A stretch of 64,000 nt of DNA from Linnemannia elongata (taxonomy: Eukaryota > Mortierellomycota > Mortierellomycetes > Mortierellales > Mortierellaceae). The stretch lies in NCBI GenBank assembly GCA_036320915.1, contig JAXBDG010000012.1:1228501-1292500 (forward strand), read 5' to 3'. The notes beneath the pieces were generated by a model. That model worked only from the letters and a program-made list of their open reading frames with translations, did not search any database and was not told the DNA's origin. This document shows positions 22,369-33,084 of the stretch, one piece after another. A program made the position numbers and the translations under genes. Numbering within the stretch: position 1 is the first letter of the stretch; each line of letters starts with the position of its first letter.

Positions 22369-25292
22369 ATGCGCTATATCTCTATCTCCGCATTAGTGCT
22401 TTCTGCTACATTGGCTGCTGCCCAGACATCCCCTGCACCAGGTCAGCCAGAGTCCCTCTTCAACCCTGATTTTGCCCTCGTCCGATCCAAGGTGGCCTCT
22501 GCCTTGACATCCACCGGCACATGCAAATTCGCGCCCGGTGGTGGCAGTTGCCCGCAGAACGCGCCCTGCTGCAGCGGTGCCGGGTACTGTGGATCAGACC
22601 CTGCCTTCTGCGCCGACAACTGCCAGGCCACTGGATCGTTCGCTGCTGACTCGTGCTGGCCCCTCCCCATGGCCGTCAACCTCGACGATCAGTTCAAAGA
22701 CAAGTCGCGTATTGTTAACATCAAGGATTTTAACGGGTTCCCTACCACCGCCGACTGGGTCGTCGATCGCACTCCTGGCACTCGGGAGCACGCCGTGATC
22801 ACCGACGACGACAAGCTAGTCCTCAAGCTCAACAGGGTTGAGAAGCACCCCGAGACAGGCGGTGGTATCGGTGCGACCGTCCACTCTTCCCGCTGGATGA
22901 AGTACGGCACCATCGAGGCCCGTATCAAGACCGCCTCGAGCATGCCCGGTACTGTCTCTTCGTTCATCATGATCTCGCCCATCTCAGGTGATGAGATTGA
23001 TTTCGAGATCGTCGGCCGTGACCCCAGCGATGTCCAGACCAACTTTTACTACCGAGTCCAGCCCGGTCATGAAGTCGATTATACCAACGGTATGCACATC
23101 AACGTCAACCTTGACACCAGTCTCGACTACCACACCTACCGTCTGGACTGGACTCCTACCGAGATGAAATGGTGGTTCGACGGCGAGCTCAAGCGCACTA
23201 CTCTAGCCTCGCAGGTCGTTGGAAAGTACCCTGATACACCTATGAGAATCGCCTTTGGTATCTGGGATGGCGGATATGGCAGCAAAGGTAAGACTTTATT
23301 TCCAGTTGATCGATTTCCGTCTGCAGCGTCTAGAGACTCAAAAAATGTCTCGTTGTCTGGCACTTTCTTTGTTCCTTCGTCCCTTTGTATAGCAACTATA
23401 TTTTATGGATTTATCTTATTCCCTTCTGGCTTTACTTTTTTCTTGAGCAACCCAGTAACAGGCATTTCTTATTTTTTATTTTTGTTTCAACTGCCAACTT
23501 TGATTACGTTCTCTCTTATTTCTGTGTGTGGCAAGCTCGTGTGGGTGAAGTGGATAAGATTGCTTAATGTATCGGGCGAGAGGTTAGGGTGAGGCAATTG
23601 AGGGGATGATGAGGATTGAACAATAATTGAGGTGCGCGTATCTCACGACAGCCCATAGCGTGTTTTATTTTGTTCTGTACAACGACGACAATGGTACCAA
23701 TGGACGAGGGAACGAGGGCCAGGGAACGATTGCGACAGGTGGACATTTTATCCTAAGCAAGGAATTCCTTGAATTATTTGCAGGAACGGACTCTAGACAG
23801 TTCAACTCTAATTCCGGGGCGGTCATAATTGTTATAGTTCCATTTGTGATCAAGAGAAGGGGCCTTACTCTTATTGGAGGGTGGAGGAATAAGACGAGGA
23901 GAAGGGGCAAATTAGTTCCCTGGGCATTGTCGATTCCCCTTTTTTTTCTTTTCCTTTGTTCCCGGGATTCTTTGGGTCTGAGTCCGATACACTCTTTTAA
24001 AAAATGCCTTTTTTTTTTTTATCTTGAAGAGATTGGCGAAATTGTATTGTAAACGACCAAAATGGAAGATTAGGAAGAATAAGGCAGGGAAAAAAAACTG
24101 AGCAGAAGGCGCAATAGACAAGGCTGGATTGGGCGCAAGTAACAAGCTGGCTTTATCGTGTGTAGTTGATGTATTTGTCTTTCTGAAAAGGGAGAGATGT
24201 GTTACATGGGTGGGTAAGTGAGTCAAGTTCTATTGCCCAGTGTGTCTTGTGTTGGCCAAGGCGGAACATTCATATTGGTGTTGTAAACTCAAACGGAGGT
24301 GCCCAGCAAGTATTTCAAGATTCTATTTTTAAGAAGTGTCGGTGCCGCCTTGGGTTTGAAGTAAGAGAGAAAAAATAAATAAAGGGAAAGAGGGATGATT
24401 CTCTGCACGAGTTCGAAGCATCGTGCGCCAGAGACGGTCAGGTTGTGGTTAGCTGACTGTTGCATCGTAGCTGTACTTTTTTTTTTAATTTCTATCTGCT
24501 CTCATGGAATGAAGGCATTATAGTGCATGGGTACTTCCCTGCGTCCTTTCCAAGGATTGACGCCAACAGGGTCGGAAGGGCTTAATTTTTTCCATGTGCC
24601 TCATTCGTTTTCATTCCGTCAATCCCATATGCGGAATATAGTTTGTTGTTTTTTAGCCCCTTTTTCATATCTGATTCTTTCTTTCACATTTACGCCCACT
24701 GTTCAGCCTAAACAAAAAGGAAGGGCATTTCTTTACTTTCTCTTTGGGTATGAAGTCAACTCGCCTTGGGCTTGTGGTATAGTCGACACAAAAAAACCTA
24801 TTTCTGTTCTCTTTCTCCGCCTACACGCCTTACATAGCCTTCCTGGCGCCTCTTCTCTCCTTCTTGACATTCTTGAAGACAGACAGAAACTAACCTTCTC
24901 ACAACATTTTATTTTCAATCTCGTTATCCTACAATCATTCAGGAACCGCCGAGTGGGCTGGACAGAACACCTCGTATGAGCCCAATGATACCCGCGAGTA
25001 CCAGTTGTCAGTCGACTGGGTCAAGATCACACCCATGACGCCCGAGAACGCTACTGATCCCTGGCCCGGCGCAAAGTACATCTCACAGATGCAAAACGGC
25101 CAGAACAACGGCAACTCTAACGGTGGCATCGGTAACGGTGGCGGCAGCAATGGAGGTGGCCCCATTATTGGTGGCGATGGTGGATGGATGGGTGGTGACA
25201 ACGCTGCCACCGGCCTTTACTCTGCTGGGAGTGCGGTTGTTGGAGGTGCGGTTGCCCTTGCTACTGTTCTTGCCACCGTTCTTCTCGCCTAA
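22369..25292 (+). CDS. CRH-like GH16 chitin-glucan transglycosylase, GPI-anchored
   Basis: Two exons, 22369-23287 and 24943-25292, give 422 residues. A signal peptide (about 1-19, cut after AAA) is followed by a cysteine-rich module (about 52-96) resembling the chitin-binding CBM18 found in some CRH proteins (CPQNAPCCSGAGYCG). The GH16 catalytic domain has the active-site motif DEIDFEIVG with nucleophile Glu209, Asp211 and acid/base Glu213. It also has MKYGTIEARIKTA upstream and YHTYRLDWTPTEMKWWFDG downstream, as in CRH1/CRR1/UTR2. A Gly/Asn-rich linker leads to a hydrophobic tail (about 395-422) consistent with GPI attachment. Family members link chitin to beta-1,6-glucan in the wall. The 1655-bp intron is far longer than others in the window. 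Which CRH paralogue it is cannot be decided. Confidence 0.9.
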
Positions 25293-26534
25293 AGAAGGCA
25301 TTAATTTTTTTTGCTTTCCTGTTACCTTTCTTTTACCATTGTACACGTACTCGCCCCCCCCCCCATATACTAGCTTTTATTTAACTATTTTTACGAACCC
25401 ACAGTTATACACGTACCTTTCTCACGCCTCTCTTTGCTCGGAACAATGTTTGTGTGTTTTTTTTTTGTGTTTTTTCTTATTTGATTCCCCACGAATCCCG
25501 AGCTTTTTGGACAGGAATGCAATGCGGGTGGGTACTTGTCTTGAAATAATACTTTTATCTCATGTTCGAGAGAATCCCTCTTTTTGGTGGATCCTAGGGA
25601 ACAAAAAAAGGGATGAGAAAAGGATCATCGTTGCTTTCATTTTCCGAGTCCGAGCTGAGATGTTGGTGAGAGTATATAAGAAAAAAAATGTAAATGACTA
25701 TCTTTCGGGGAATATGTGACCATCGAAGAACACGAACTAGCTGAGACAAAGTACTTTATCGACATACGCGAGGTCTCTCTCTAGAATGAGGGCATAGCTC
25801 TTTGTCTAATATTGGTATGTACCCAGGAGGAAAGGGATGAGGGGGCTCGAGAATTGGACTTGGTGGGGCGACAGCTCAGTCAAGCTGTGCTTGCTAGGCT
25901 GGATTTGAGACTAGAATTCGCGGTCGCTTGGTTATTTTTTTTTCTTTCATTTTACCATAATAGAGCACTGTCTCTCGCCATGATATGAGCACGGATTGTT
26001 ATTTTAACTTGGTGATATGTTTCTAGCCGATTCTACAATATTAGAATCATCCCTTTGCCGCCTAAAATAATCCTGTCGCGGTGGGCGGTAATGAGAAACA
26101 GGGAAGCAGAGCCAAAGCGCCAAAGTACTGACGTGAGGGAAGAGTAAGAAATATGTATATTGACTAATCTGCAGTAGAAGTACAATGATATGGGCCTCTC
26201 CCTGTGTATTTTCTCTTTGGCAACTAAAAACGAGAGTGCTACATTTGGGCGGTACCATCTGGCACAGATACACATACCCTCTACACAGGACGTTCATACA
26301 AGGATATAGAGTAAGCTACAGCGGTATATGTATACTGTATGAGAAGTTCATATTAATGGTATAACCGTTGTGGTAATAAAGAAGTCAAAAAGAGTAATAG
26401 CAATAAAGAGACTCTCAAGTCCACATCTACACGACTTGAGCATTTATGTAAAACAATGACGACAGGAAAGAAATACTACTATTACTGGAAATAACCGCGA
26501 TGTGAAGGGTGAAATGCAACTGACGACTACATAA
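25293..26534. other. Intergenic between convergent genes
   Basis: 3' flank of the CRH-like gene and of the secreted-protein gene. Only low-complexity open frames. No repeat recognised. Confidence 0.5.
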
Positions 26535-26948
26535 CTAGTTGTAAGTGTTGCATCCTGCCTTGATGAGACCATAGAAGCTTCTATCACAACAGACTACGTG
26601 AGGCTCCGGCAACTTATCGTCGGATCGGCTAGGTGGGAGGCTGATTTTCTTCTTGCCGGCAGAGGTGGTGATCACTCCCGCGCATTGGAACGAGGAGTAT
26701 TTTGGAGGGAAGATCGATCCAGAGGCTACTACACCGCAAGCACAAATGTCGGCATCGCATACTGTTTGTTGGTTGAGGCCTTTGATGACATATTTGCCGT
26801 CGGCGGTACGAGTGTATGTGAATATCCCTGGAACAGAGAATCCGCGTTCACCAGCATCGCAGTTAGGAAATGGTTTGTTGATATCCCAAGCTCTAACTGC
26901 AGCAATAAAGCTGGCAATATAGATCAGGGAGAGTAGCTTTGGCTGCAT
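26535..26948 (-). CDS. Small secreted cysteine-rich protein, unknown
   Basis: A single exon of 137 residues. A clear signal peptide covers about residues 1-20 (basic start, LLSLIYIASFIAAV core, cut after VRA). The mature part of about 117 residues carries eight cysteines at 30, 64, 69, 71, 89, 120, 121 and 133. The spacing has a CxC pair and a CC pair. The even number suggests four disulphides. Length, signal and cysteine content fit the loose class of small secreted proteins that includes candidate effectors, but I recognise no family. It borders the repeat-rich accessory block. The upstream 300 bp on the minus strand is non-repetitive. Confidence 0.75.
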   Translation of the reverse strand: MQPKLLSLIYIASFIAAVRAWDINKPFPNCDAGERGFSVPGIFTYTRTADGKYVIKGLNQQTVCDADICACGVVASGSIFPPKYSSFQCAGVITTSAGKKKISLPPSRSDDKLPEPHVVCCDRSFYGLIKAGCNTYN

Positions 26949-28109
26949 GGATTGATAGTGGGGACTCTAAGGAAGGAAAGAAAGTGAAAGAATGTCAGCT
27001 ATGAACACAGCCAGTGTACTCCTTGCGCTTATGATAGAAATCCATTCATATTGCCTTACGAGTCTGGTAAAGAATGTGGATGTGAGCAGGGTTATGCAAG
27101 GCTTTTGGGAGCGTACCTTGAGCGTTATTGATACAGGTCTGTGGATTCTGCGACGGTTCTGCGAGGGAAATCGTTCGTGTTGCGGGTTTGTGTGCGTTGT
27201 AAATGCTGTTGCTGAGTGCTGTTGCGAGGTAGAATGAGATGTGTGTCGGTGCAGGACGGTGGGTCGGTGCACGTCTTTATATACCTGAAGAGGGTCGTAA
27301 AAGAAACGAACAAATTGAGCTGTTATTATTTGGGCATGCCATCTAAATTTCAAATCAACAGCACACGGGGACGAGGAGGGATGCCAAATAGATCAAGGGC
27401 AGCAGAGAGAGGAGAAAAAAAAGGGGGAAGGACAGCCCAGAGAGAAAAGAATACAGAGGAGGGAAGGGACGCAGTGAATAGCAGAAAAGGAGGAGAGACG
27501 CAATAATCAAGGGGACGCAGAACAAAAAAAAATGAGGGAGGTGAAAAGATCTAGAGGAGAAAAGAAGAAAAGGACGGCGCCAAAATTTTAAGGGGATGCA
27601 AAAAGGACAGAAAAGAGGAGGGAGCTAAAGATCAAGAGCGCGCAAAAAAAGACAGAAAAAAAAATAGTAGAGGGATAGTAGAGAAAGAAGTAAAGGGTGA
27701 GGGATGCCGAAAAGAAAAGGGACAACATCAAAGGACAACATCAAAAGAAAATACCAAGGGACAACAGCAAGAGAGGTTAGAACACCAAGGGATGAGAAAA
27801 ATCAAAGGATGTGAAATCAAGGGGAGAGAAACAAGGCGGGGAAAAGTAACGGAGGCTAGAAAAAACAAGGACATACCCAGCGATATCAACGAGTGACGTC
27901 GAAATGACCATGGTATGTCAAAAGAAGATAAGTTATTAAGATCCAGGAATATTAGGAAAAAAATCAAGGGATGCTAGAAAAAGACAGGGATGCTGGAAAG
28001 ATCAAGGGATGCGGGAAAAGATTAAGGGATACTGTTATCATTTTCTAGGAGTTTTACATAGGACGCGACATTTACCAACCTTTTTCCCTCTCAGAAACAC
28101 GCAAGTGAG
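26949..28109. other. Promoter side, then 650-bp purine-rich tract
   Basis: 26949-27360 is the upstream side of the secreted-protein gene. 27360-28030 is strongly A+G-rich on the plus strand (purine islands such as AGAAAAGAAGAAAAGGA, and repeated CAAGGGATG motifs spaced irregularly). No gene seen. Confidence 0.6.
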
Positions 28110-28192
28110 AGGAGCGACAACTGACTTGTGGCAGCCAAGCGTTTATAAGAACGTTGTTTTTGATCCTTTGATGTCGGCTCTTTCAATCATTG
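28110..28192 (+). pseudogene. 28S rRNA fragment (83 bp)
   Basis: Reads in the rRNA sense from ACAACTGACTTGTGGCAGCC through GCCAAGCGTT, GATCC and GATGTCGGCTCTTTC to about TCAATCAT. This matches the conserved peptidyl-transferase-centre stretch of fungal 28S (AACTGGCTTGTGGCAGCCAAGCG...GATGTCGGCTCTTCCTATCAT) with about ten differences. It starts at the same 28S position as the fragments at 54470-55045 and 59134-59199. Confidence 0.8.
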
Positions 28193-28229
28193 CTTAATTG
28201 GAAAATTCCAGATCGCAATGTGAATTTGG

Positions 28230-28690
28230 TGGGTGATCTCCCTCTCAGAAGGTCAGAAGGGTCTTTTAGCTGATGACGGATGTCAACCGTCGAACTCTTT
28301 GTCGCTTGATGGTAGTTTTTCATTCGAATCCAACGGCCAGAATGACATAAAAAGAGGTCGCCACAGCACCCGCAGTTGTGCTTTAAACCCGCAGATGCAC
28401 AAAGAAAGGGAAACGAAGAACAAAGGGTGGGGCTATGCTGTAGACCATATGGACCACTTGGCTGAAATGCAGCGCAAAGAATGAAGTCATGTCGACTCAC
28501 AGGAGATGAATATAAAATAAGCGCAAATAGGGAGTGTAATCCTGGCGCATACATGTTGCGAGAGCATTCGGATCGATAGCTGCCCCCTAGTGTCCACTTT
28601 TGTTAGTCTTTGTCGATATCCATACTTTTCTAGATTTACCGCACACCACCATCATGTAAAACAGGTACAGCAAAGGTTAATATTGATATG
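28230..28690. repeat. Degenerate dispersed repeat (second copy)
   Basis: Weakly collinear with 33085-33560 and, in part, 2840-3090. Shared landmarks in order are GATGAC, GTCGA, CTCTTTGTCG, GTCGCCAC, CCGCAGATG, CAGC, CATTCGG, CTAGTGTCCACTTT and CGCACACCACCATCA. No protein recognised. Confidence 0.55.
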
Positions 28691-29079
28691 TGGCAAATGA
28701 AGTAGCAAAATGGTTAGAGTATTGTTTATTAAAGGACGGACAAATCTCATGTTAAATGAATATCGTCCTATAACTGCTGATATTTTTGTGCCCTGTTACC
28801 TTCTCATATTGACGCTTGACACTAAATGTTATCTGGCGAGGCTGCAGCTGGAAGGGCCAGAACACCAAGGGCCGCGTTCTGAAAGGACTGCATTATTTCT
28901 TGAGCGTTGCTTGCTAACACCCTAGGAAGAGGAGCACAAAAAGTGCCGCTTCGGACATAATTGAACTGTGCACTATCAAGGCCGGCGCCTCGGGTTAAGT
29001 GAGCTCTGTGATAGCGAGGTACTGAATGACTGGCTGACCCGGAGCAGTTATTCTCTCAAGGCATCCGGATACCCTGAGT

Positions 29080-29754
29080 ATAGTACCCACAAGATATGAA
29101 ACTGGCGCGTCGTTTCGGATTTGTAGGATTCCAAAGAGATTCCTTCGATAGCTGTTTCTCAGAGCATCTAGGTCAGCCAAAGAAGGCGGTCATTGTCAAC
29201 TCCCCCGACCTCTCTGATGACAAATCCAGCGTGGCCGGTGTATATATTTCGGACGATGGGAGTCATGACCATAACCTCTCTGTCGAGGATGAGGGTGCTA
29301 GTATGCCTTCGAGCCATTAGTGAAGGTGGTGAGTGTTGTTTTTGGAAAGTGGTGTCTGGATGTGTGTTTGTGGGTTGAGATATCGAAACTGAGAGAAGAT
29401 GACTCTGGCGTAATCGTGAAATTGCAGTCATTTTATACTTTGAAGCACAGTGCAAGGCGAAGTAGTGACCAACGTAATAAAAAGCCTTTAATGGAAGAGG
29501 CGAGTTTGGAAGTAGAAAAAGGCTGAGATGAAAGGAGTGAGAGAAAGGCTGGTGGAAGCAGGAAAAGGCTTAAATGAAGGAGGCAAGGGTGGGAGCAGAA
29601 AGTGGCTGAGATGAAAGGAGCAAAGATCAAGGCTAGTAAACGCAGGAAAAGCTTTGTACTAAAGACAGGTGCTGACCGATCACGTCTGGGGACACAGAAA
29701 GACGCACCTCAACAAATTGAAATGAACGCGCGGAGTAGGGAACATACGCGTGTT
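29080..29754 (+). repeat. Left 675-bp inverted arm
   Basis: Matches the reverse complement of 30085-30759 base for base in every stretch I compared. That covers both ends, and the translated frames over 29096-29630 are identical in sense and antisense. It starts ATAGTACCCACAAG. Confidence 0.9.
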
Positions 29755-30084
29755 ATTGGCCTCTACACTCGCACGAGATAAGAGTACAAGGACAATGAGT
29801 GCAGGTTTTCTAGCCTAAATAGTGATGCAAATCATGAGGTCCGATAACGGTTGAACCGCTTTTTTTGTTGATTTGCCTTTGATACTTTCTATTAATCTCC
29901 AGTGATATCGTTCCAGACCTTTCTCATTCCCGCTCGAATTCTTGATACTCTTCCCTTATAGTAGTTACGCAGGTGGTCGTAGTGGAGCGGCTGCAGTCGT
30001 AGCCGTCATTACAGATGATCGTTGATGCACAGGTATTGCAGTTGAATAAAACACATTTATCTGGTTCAACTGCAGTGGTCATAA

Positions 30085-30759
30085 AACACGCGTATGTTCC
30101 CTACTCCGCGCGTTCATTTCAATTTGTTGAGGTGCGTCTTTCTGTGTCCCCAGACGTGATCGGTCAGCACCTGTCTTTAGTACAAAGCTTTTCCTGCGTT
30201 TACTAGCCTTGATCTTTGCTCCTTTCATCTCAGCCACTTTCTGCTCCCACCCTTGCCTCCTTCATTTAAGCCTTTTCCTGCTTCCACCAGCCTTTCTCTC
30301 ACTCCTTTCATCTCAGCCTTTTTCTACTTCCAAACTCGCCTCTTCCATTAAAGGCTTTTTATTACGTTGGTCACTACTTCGCCTTGCACTGTGCTTCAAA
30401 GTATAAAATGACTGCAATTTCACGATTACGCCAGAGTCATCTTCTCTCAGTTTCGATATCTCAACCCACAAACACACATCCAGACACCACTTTCCAAAAA
30501 CAACACTCACCACCTTCACTAATGGCTCGAAGGCATACTAGCACCCTCATCCTCGACAGAGAGGTTATGGTCATGACTCCCATCGTCCGAAATATATACA
30601 CCGGCCACGCTGGATTTGTCATCAGAGAGGTCGGGGGAGTTGACAATGACCGCCTTCTTTGGCTGACCTAGATGCTCTGAGAAACAGCTATCGAAGGAAT
30701 CTCTTTGGAATCCTACAAATCCGAAACGACGCGCCAGTTTCATATCTTGTGGGTACTAT
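30085..30759 (-). repeat. Right 675-bp inverted arm
   Basis: Inverted partner of 29080-29754, equal in length. The 330-bp spacer 29755-30084 is unique sequence without a gene. Confidence 0.9.
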
Positions 30760-31377
30760 CCCTTCCTCCGTCAGAGACCACCTGAAAAAATTTAGATCAT
30801 TTTTGACCTCAATTTTTCTGTGCTAAACAAGAGAAAACAATTGCGGTTATTGTTGAAACAAAGAGACACTATACAAACATTATAATGCATTTCACTCTTC
30901 ATGTTCTCCTTCTACCCCTTGCCGTCCGGCCTGTTTTGCACCAAGCACACGTAATTCTAGCACCCTTGACAGGAAAATGCCCTAGTGCCCACTCAAACCG
31001 CGTTGAACCAAGGTGGTGCTGATGTTTGGAGGCGTATGTTGTTCGCTGTCGTTTTTGCTGTTTCCTGTCCAGGGCTGGTTGGAGTCAAAATATTGGGTGT
31101 TGCTTTCTGGGCTAAGTCCCTGGGAGTCTCTCTGTCTGGAGGAAACATTGGACGAGAAATGAGGGACGATGGATTTTGAAGGATCGACTAATGGAAAGAT
31201 GGGCTGATCAGAAAACGGAAAAAACGAGCTTGTTGCCTGGTTTATTCTCCATTTTCTGGGCTTAGTGATGGGGGGTGATTACATATCAGACTTTTTAATT
31301 ATCGCAATCGGAACAAAAAAAGTAGCCAAAAATGACAAAAATTCCGGTCAAATTTGGCCTAAAAACGGAGGAGGGGA
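30759..31377. mobile_element. Tc1/mariner-like MITE, 619 bp
   Basis: Flanked by TA on both sides (30757-30758 and 31378-31379). The two ends start TCCCTTCCTCCG and TCCCCTCCTCCG and share further imperfect complementarity (TTTGACC, TCATTTTTG). TA duplication and the TIR style fit a non-autonomous Tc1/mariner derivative. No transposase is encoded; the longest open frame has 64 codons. It is absent from the equivalent site of the left half. Confidence 0.7.
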
Positions 31378-31898
31378 TACTCAGGGTATCCGGATGCCTT
31401 GAGAGAATAACTGCTCCGGGTCGGCCAGTCATTCATTGCCTAGCTATCACAGAGCTCACTTTAACCGAGGCGGCGGCCTTTATGGTCCATATTTCAGGAT
31501 AGAAGTGCACGGCCCTCAACCAGCACTTCCAAAACGCGGCCCCTGGTGATCTGGCCCTTCCAGCTGCAGCCCCGCCTGATAACAATTAGTATACAATGTC
31601 AAGATGAGTAATAAACTCTGATAAAACTAAACCTATTACCATCCCGATTGTTGTTCTCAGAGCGAAGGTGTCCAAAAGCCTGGTTTTTCCACTACAGTTC
31701 CTTCTAAACACGAAAATGGCACCAACATATTTATTCCTGACTTTTAGACCTCCAGTGCCTATGTGCTTATTGCGAACATGGTCCCTCTGCTCTCCTAACG
31801 CAGGACCCTTCCCTTAATGCATAAGCCCATATTACCGGGACCGTAAATATTCTCGTATACTATAAGAGTATCAATACTCTCTTGCGCGGCCATCCTAG

Positions 31899-32885
31899 TT
31901 ACAACACAGATCTCACGCTTACTACCATCGCTGAACCTCTAGACAAACTCATACATACTATCGGGTCGTTTACACTCCACATAGTTTCACCGTATAACAA
32001 AGGCTGACCTCTACCGTTGAACTCAAAGATGTTTAGCTGTTTACCACCGCCTTCTTCAGCATTGAATGACGCAGCATAAGCTCTTGGAAGCGATCCTGCC
32101 ATTCCGCCTTCCGAGGTCCCGCGAGCAAGCACTTCATGATCTCCTGTATCACGCTTTAAGGACGCAGACCTATACTCCGCATGGCTCCGACCATCATTAG
32201 CATCTTCTTGGCGGTTCCTGTCACTGTCTGAATCAGAAAGAACGGTACTATCTCTGCTTTGTCTTTGGGGATTGGCTATAGTAGTAGACGTGCGAGGTCG
32301 CTTGTTTGGTCGTCTATGCTCGATGTGCTCTTCGGGATCGTCTTGACTAGATCTGTCGGGATCGGCGCTGTTGGATTCGCTGTCGCTGCTGGATTCATCT
32401 TCGCTGCTCGATTCATCTTCGCTGCTCGATTCGCCGTCGCTGCTCGATTCATCTTCACTGCTCGATTCATCTTCACTGCTAGATTCATCTTCACTGCTAG
32501 ATTCATCATCACTGCTAGATTCGTCGTCACTGCTAGATTCATCGTCACTGCTAGATTCATCGTCGCTGCTGGATTCCTTTGTTTGCTCGAGCGCTGGCTT
32601 TGCCTTGTAGACGAGCAGAGATAAGCGCGTAGTGGGATTGTTCTGTTTGTCTAAACATGGCGTAACCGTCATCTTGCCCCTGACCAAAATCCGATCACCA
32701 AGCTCAAGGCGCTTCAGATACACTTGACCAATGTTTGTTCCCGAGGATGGGTTGTGCATGAGCGCTACATCCTGTCCGTCCCATTGATAGATCGTACGGA
32801 TGTCGATGCCACCGTCTTTGTTGAGCTGGCGTGTCGTTTGGTGAACTATGAGAGACAGCCATGCTGTTGGAAGTTGGAAACTCAT
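31899..32885 (-). CDS. Hypothetical protein with acidic Ser/Asp/Glu repeats
   Basis: A single open frame of 328 residues from the ATG opening MSFQLPTAWLSLIVHQ. Residues about 20-100 have alternating hydrophobic strands (IYQWDGQDVALMHNP, GQVYLKRLELGDRILVRGK, TRLSLLVYKAK), which could be an OB-fold; that is only a guess from composition. Residues about 108-175 are eleven or so copies of ESSSDD/ESSSED. After this come basic and acidic patches (RRPNKRPR, a possible nuclear signal; SDSDSD) and a C-terminal segment ending near a possible GTAAGC donor. The last few residues may therefore be intronic read-through. It borders the inverted-repeat element. I do not recognise a family. Confidence 0.55.
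   Translation of the reverse strand: MSFQLPTAWLSLIVHQTTRQLNKDGGIDIRTIYQWDGQDVALMHNPSSGTNIGQVYLKRLELGDRILVRGKMTVTPCLDKQNNPTTRLSLLVYKAKPALEQTKESSSDDESSSDDESSSDDESSSDDESSSEDESSSEDESSSEDESSSDGESSSEDESSSEDESSSDSESNSADPDRSSQDDPEEHIEHRRPNKRPRTSTTIANPQRQSRDSTVLSDSDSDRNRQEDANDGRSHAEYRSASLKRDTGDHEVLARGTSEGGMAGSLPRAYAASFNAEEGGGKQLNIFEFNGRGQPLLYGETMWSVNDPIVCMSLSRGSAMVVSVRSVL
32383..32577. repeat. 18-bp coding minisatellite
   Basis: About eleven tandem 18-bp units, consensus TCACTGCTAGATTCATCT, encoding the six-residue acidic repeat of the hypothetical protein on the minus strand. Variation is mostly third-position. Frames on both strands stay open because the unit is a multiple of three without stops. 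Confidence 0.9.
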
Positions 32886-33084
32886 GATGAGGATAAGGGA
32901 GGAGGGTCTATAGGTTGGTGCTAGTTTGAACTTGGTGTGTGTGTATGTGTGTAGAAGGACGGAAAGATGGCGATGAAGAAGAAGAAAAAATGAAGAGAGA
33001 AACGGCTGGGTTTTGTATTGCTTTGCTACTGTCACAGTTTCCAGCCATTGTCAATCAAAAAAAAAAAAAAAAAATTATCACCGG

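Larger units (their letters stand above)
28798..31614. mobile_element. Inverted-repeat element, non-coding
   Basis: A composite palindrome. The outer arms (28798-29078 and the complement of 31380-31614) are similar but diverged, with a roughly 45-bp gap. The inner arms (29080-29754 and 30085-30759) appear identical. A 330-bp spacer separates the inner arms and a TA-flanked insertion sits in the right half. No transposase or other protein is encoded, so this would be non-autonomous if mobile. The outer arms meet at a natural palindrome, CCTGAGTA/TACTCAGG. Confidence 0.7.

Noticed and set aside
23627..24979. Open frames inside the long CRH intron
   Set aside because: No domain or good splice structure; the flanking exons join in phase without them.
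29755..30084. Possible tRNA-like head in the palindrome spacer
   Set aside because: Short stretches such as GTGGAGCGG looked suggestive, but no cloverleaf or B-box could be built.
29096..30743. Mirror-image short open frames in the inverted arms
   Set aside because: All under 100 codons, in many frames, explained by the arms being copies of each other.
32259..32624. Antisense open frames over the acidic repeat
   Set aside because: A stop-free 18-bp unit keeps all frames open; only the minus-strand reading has normal sequence on both sides.
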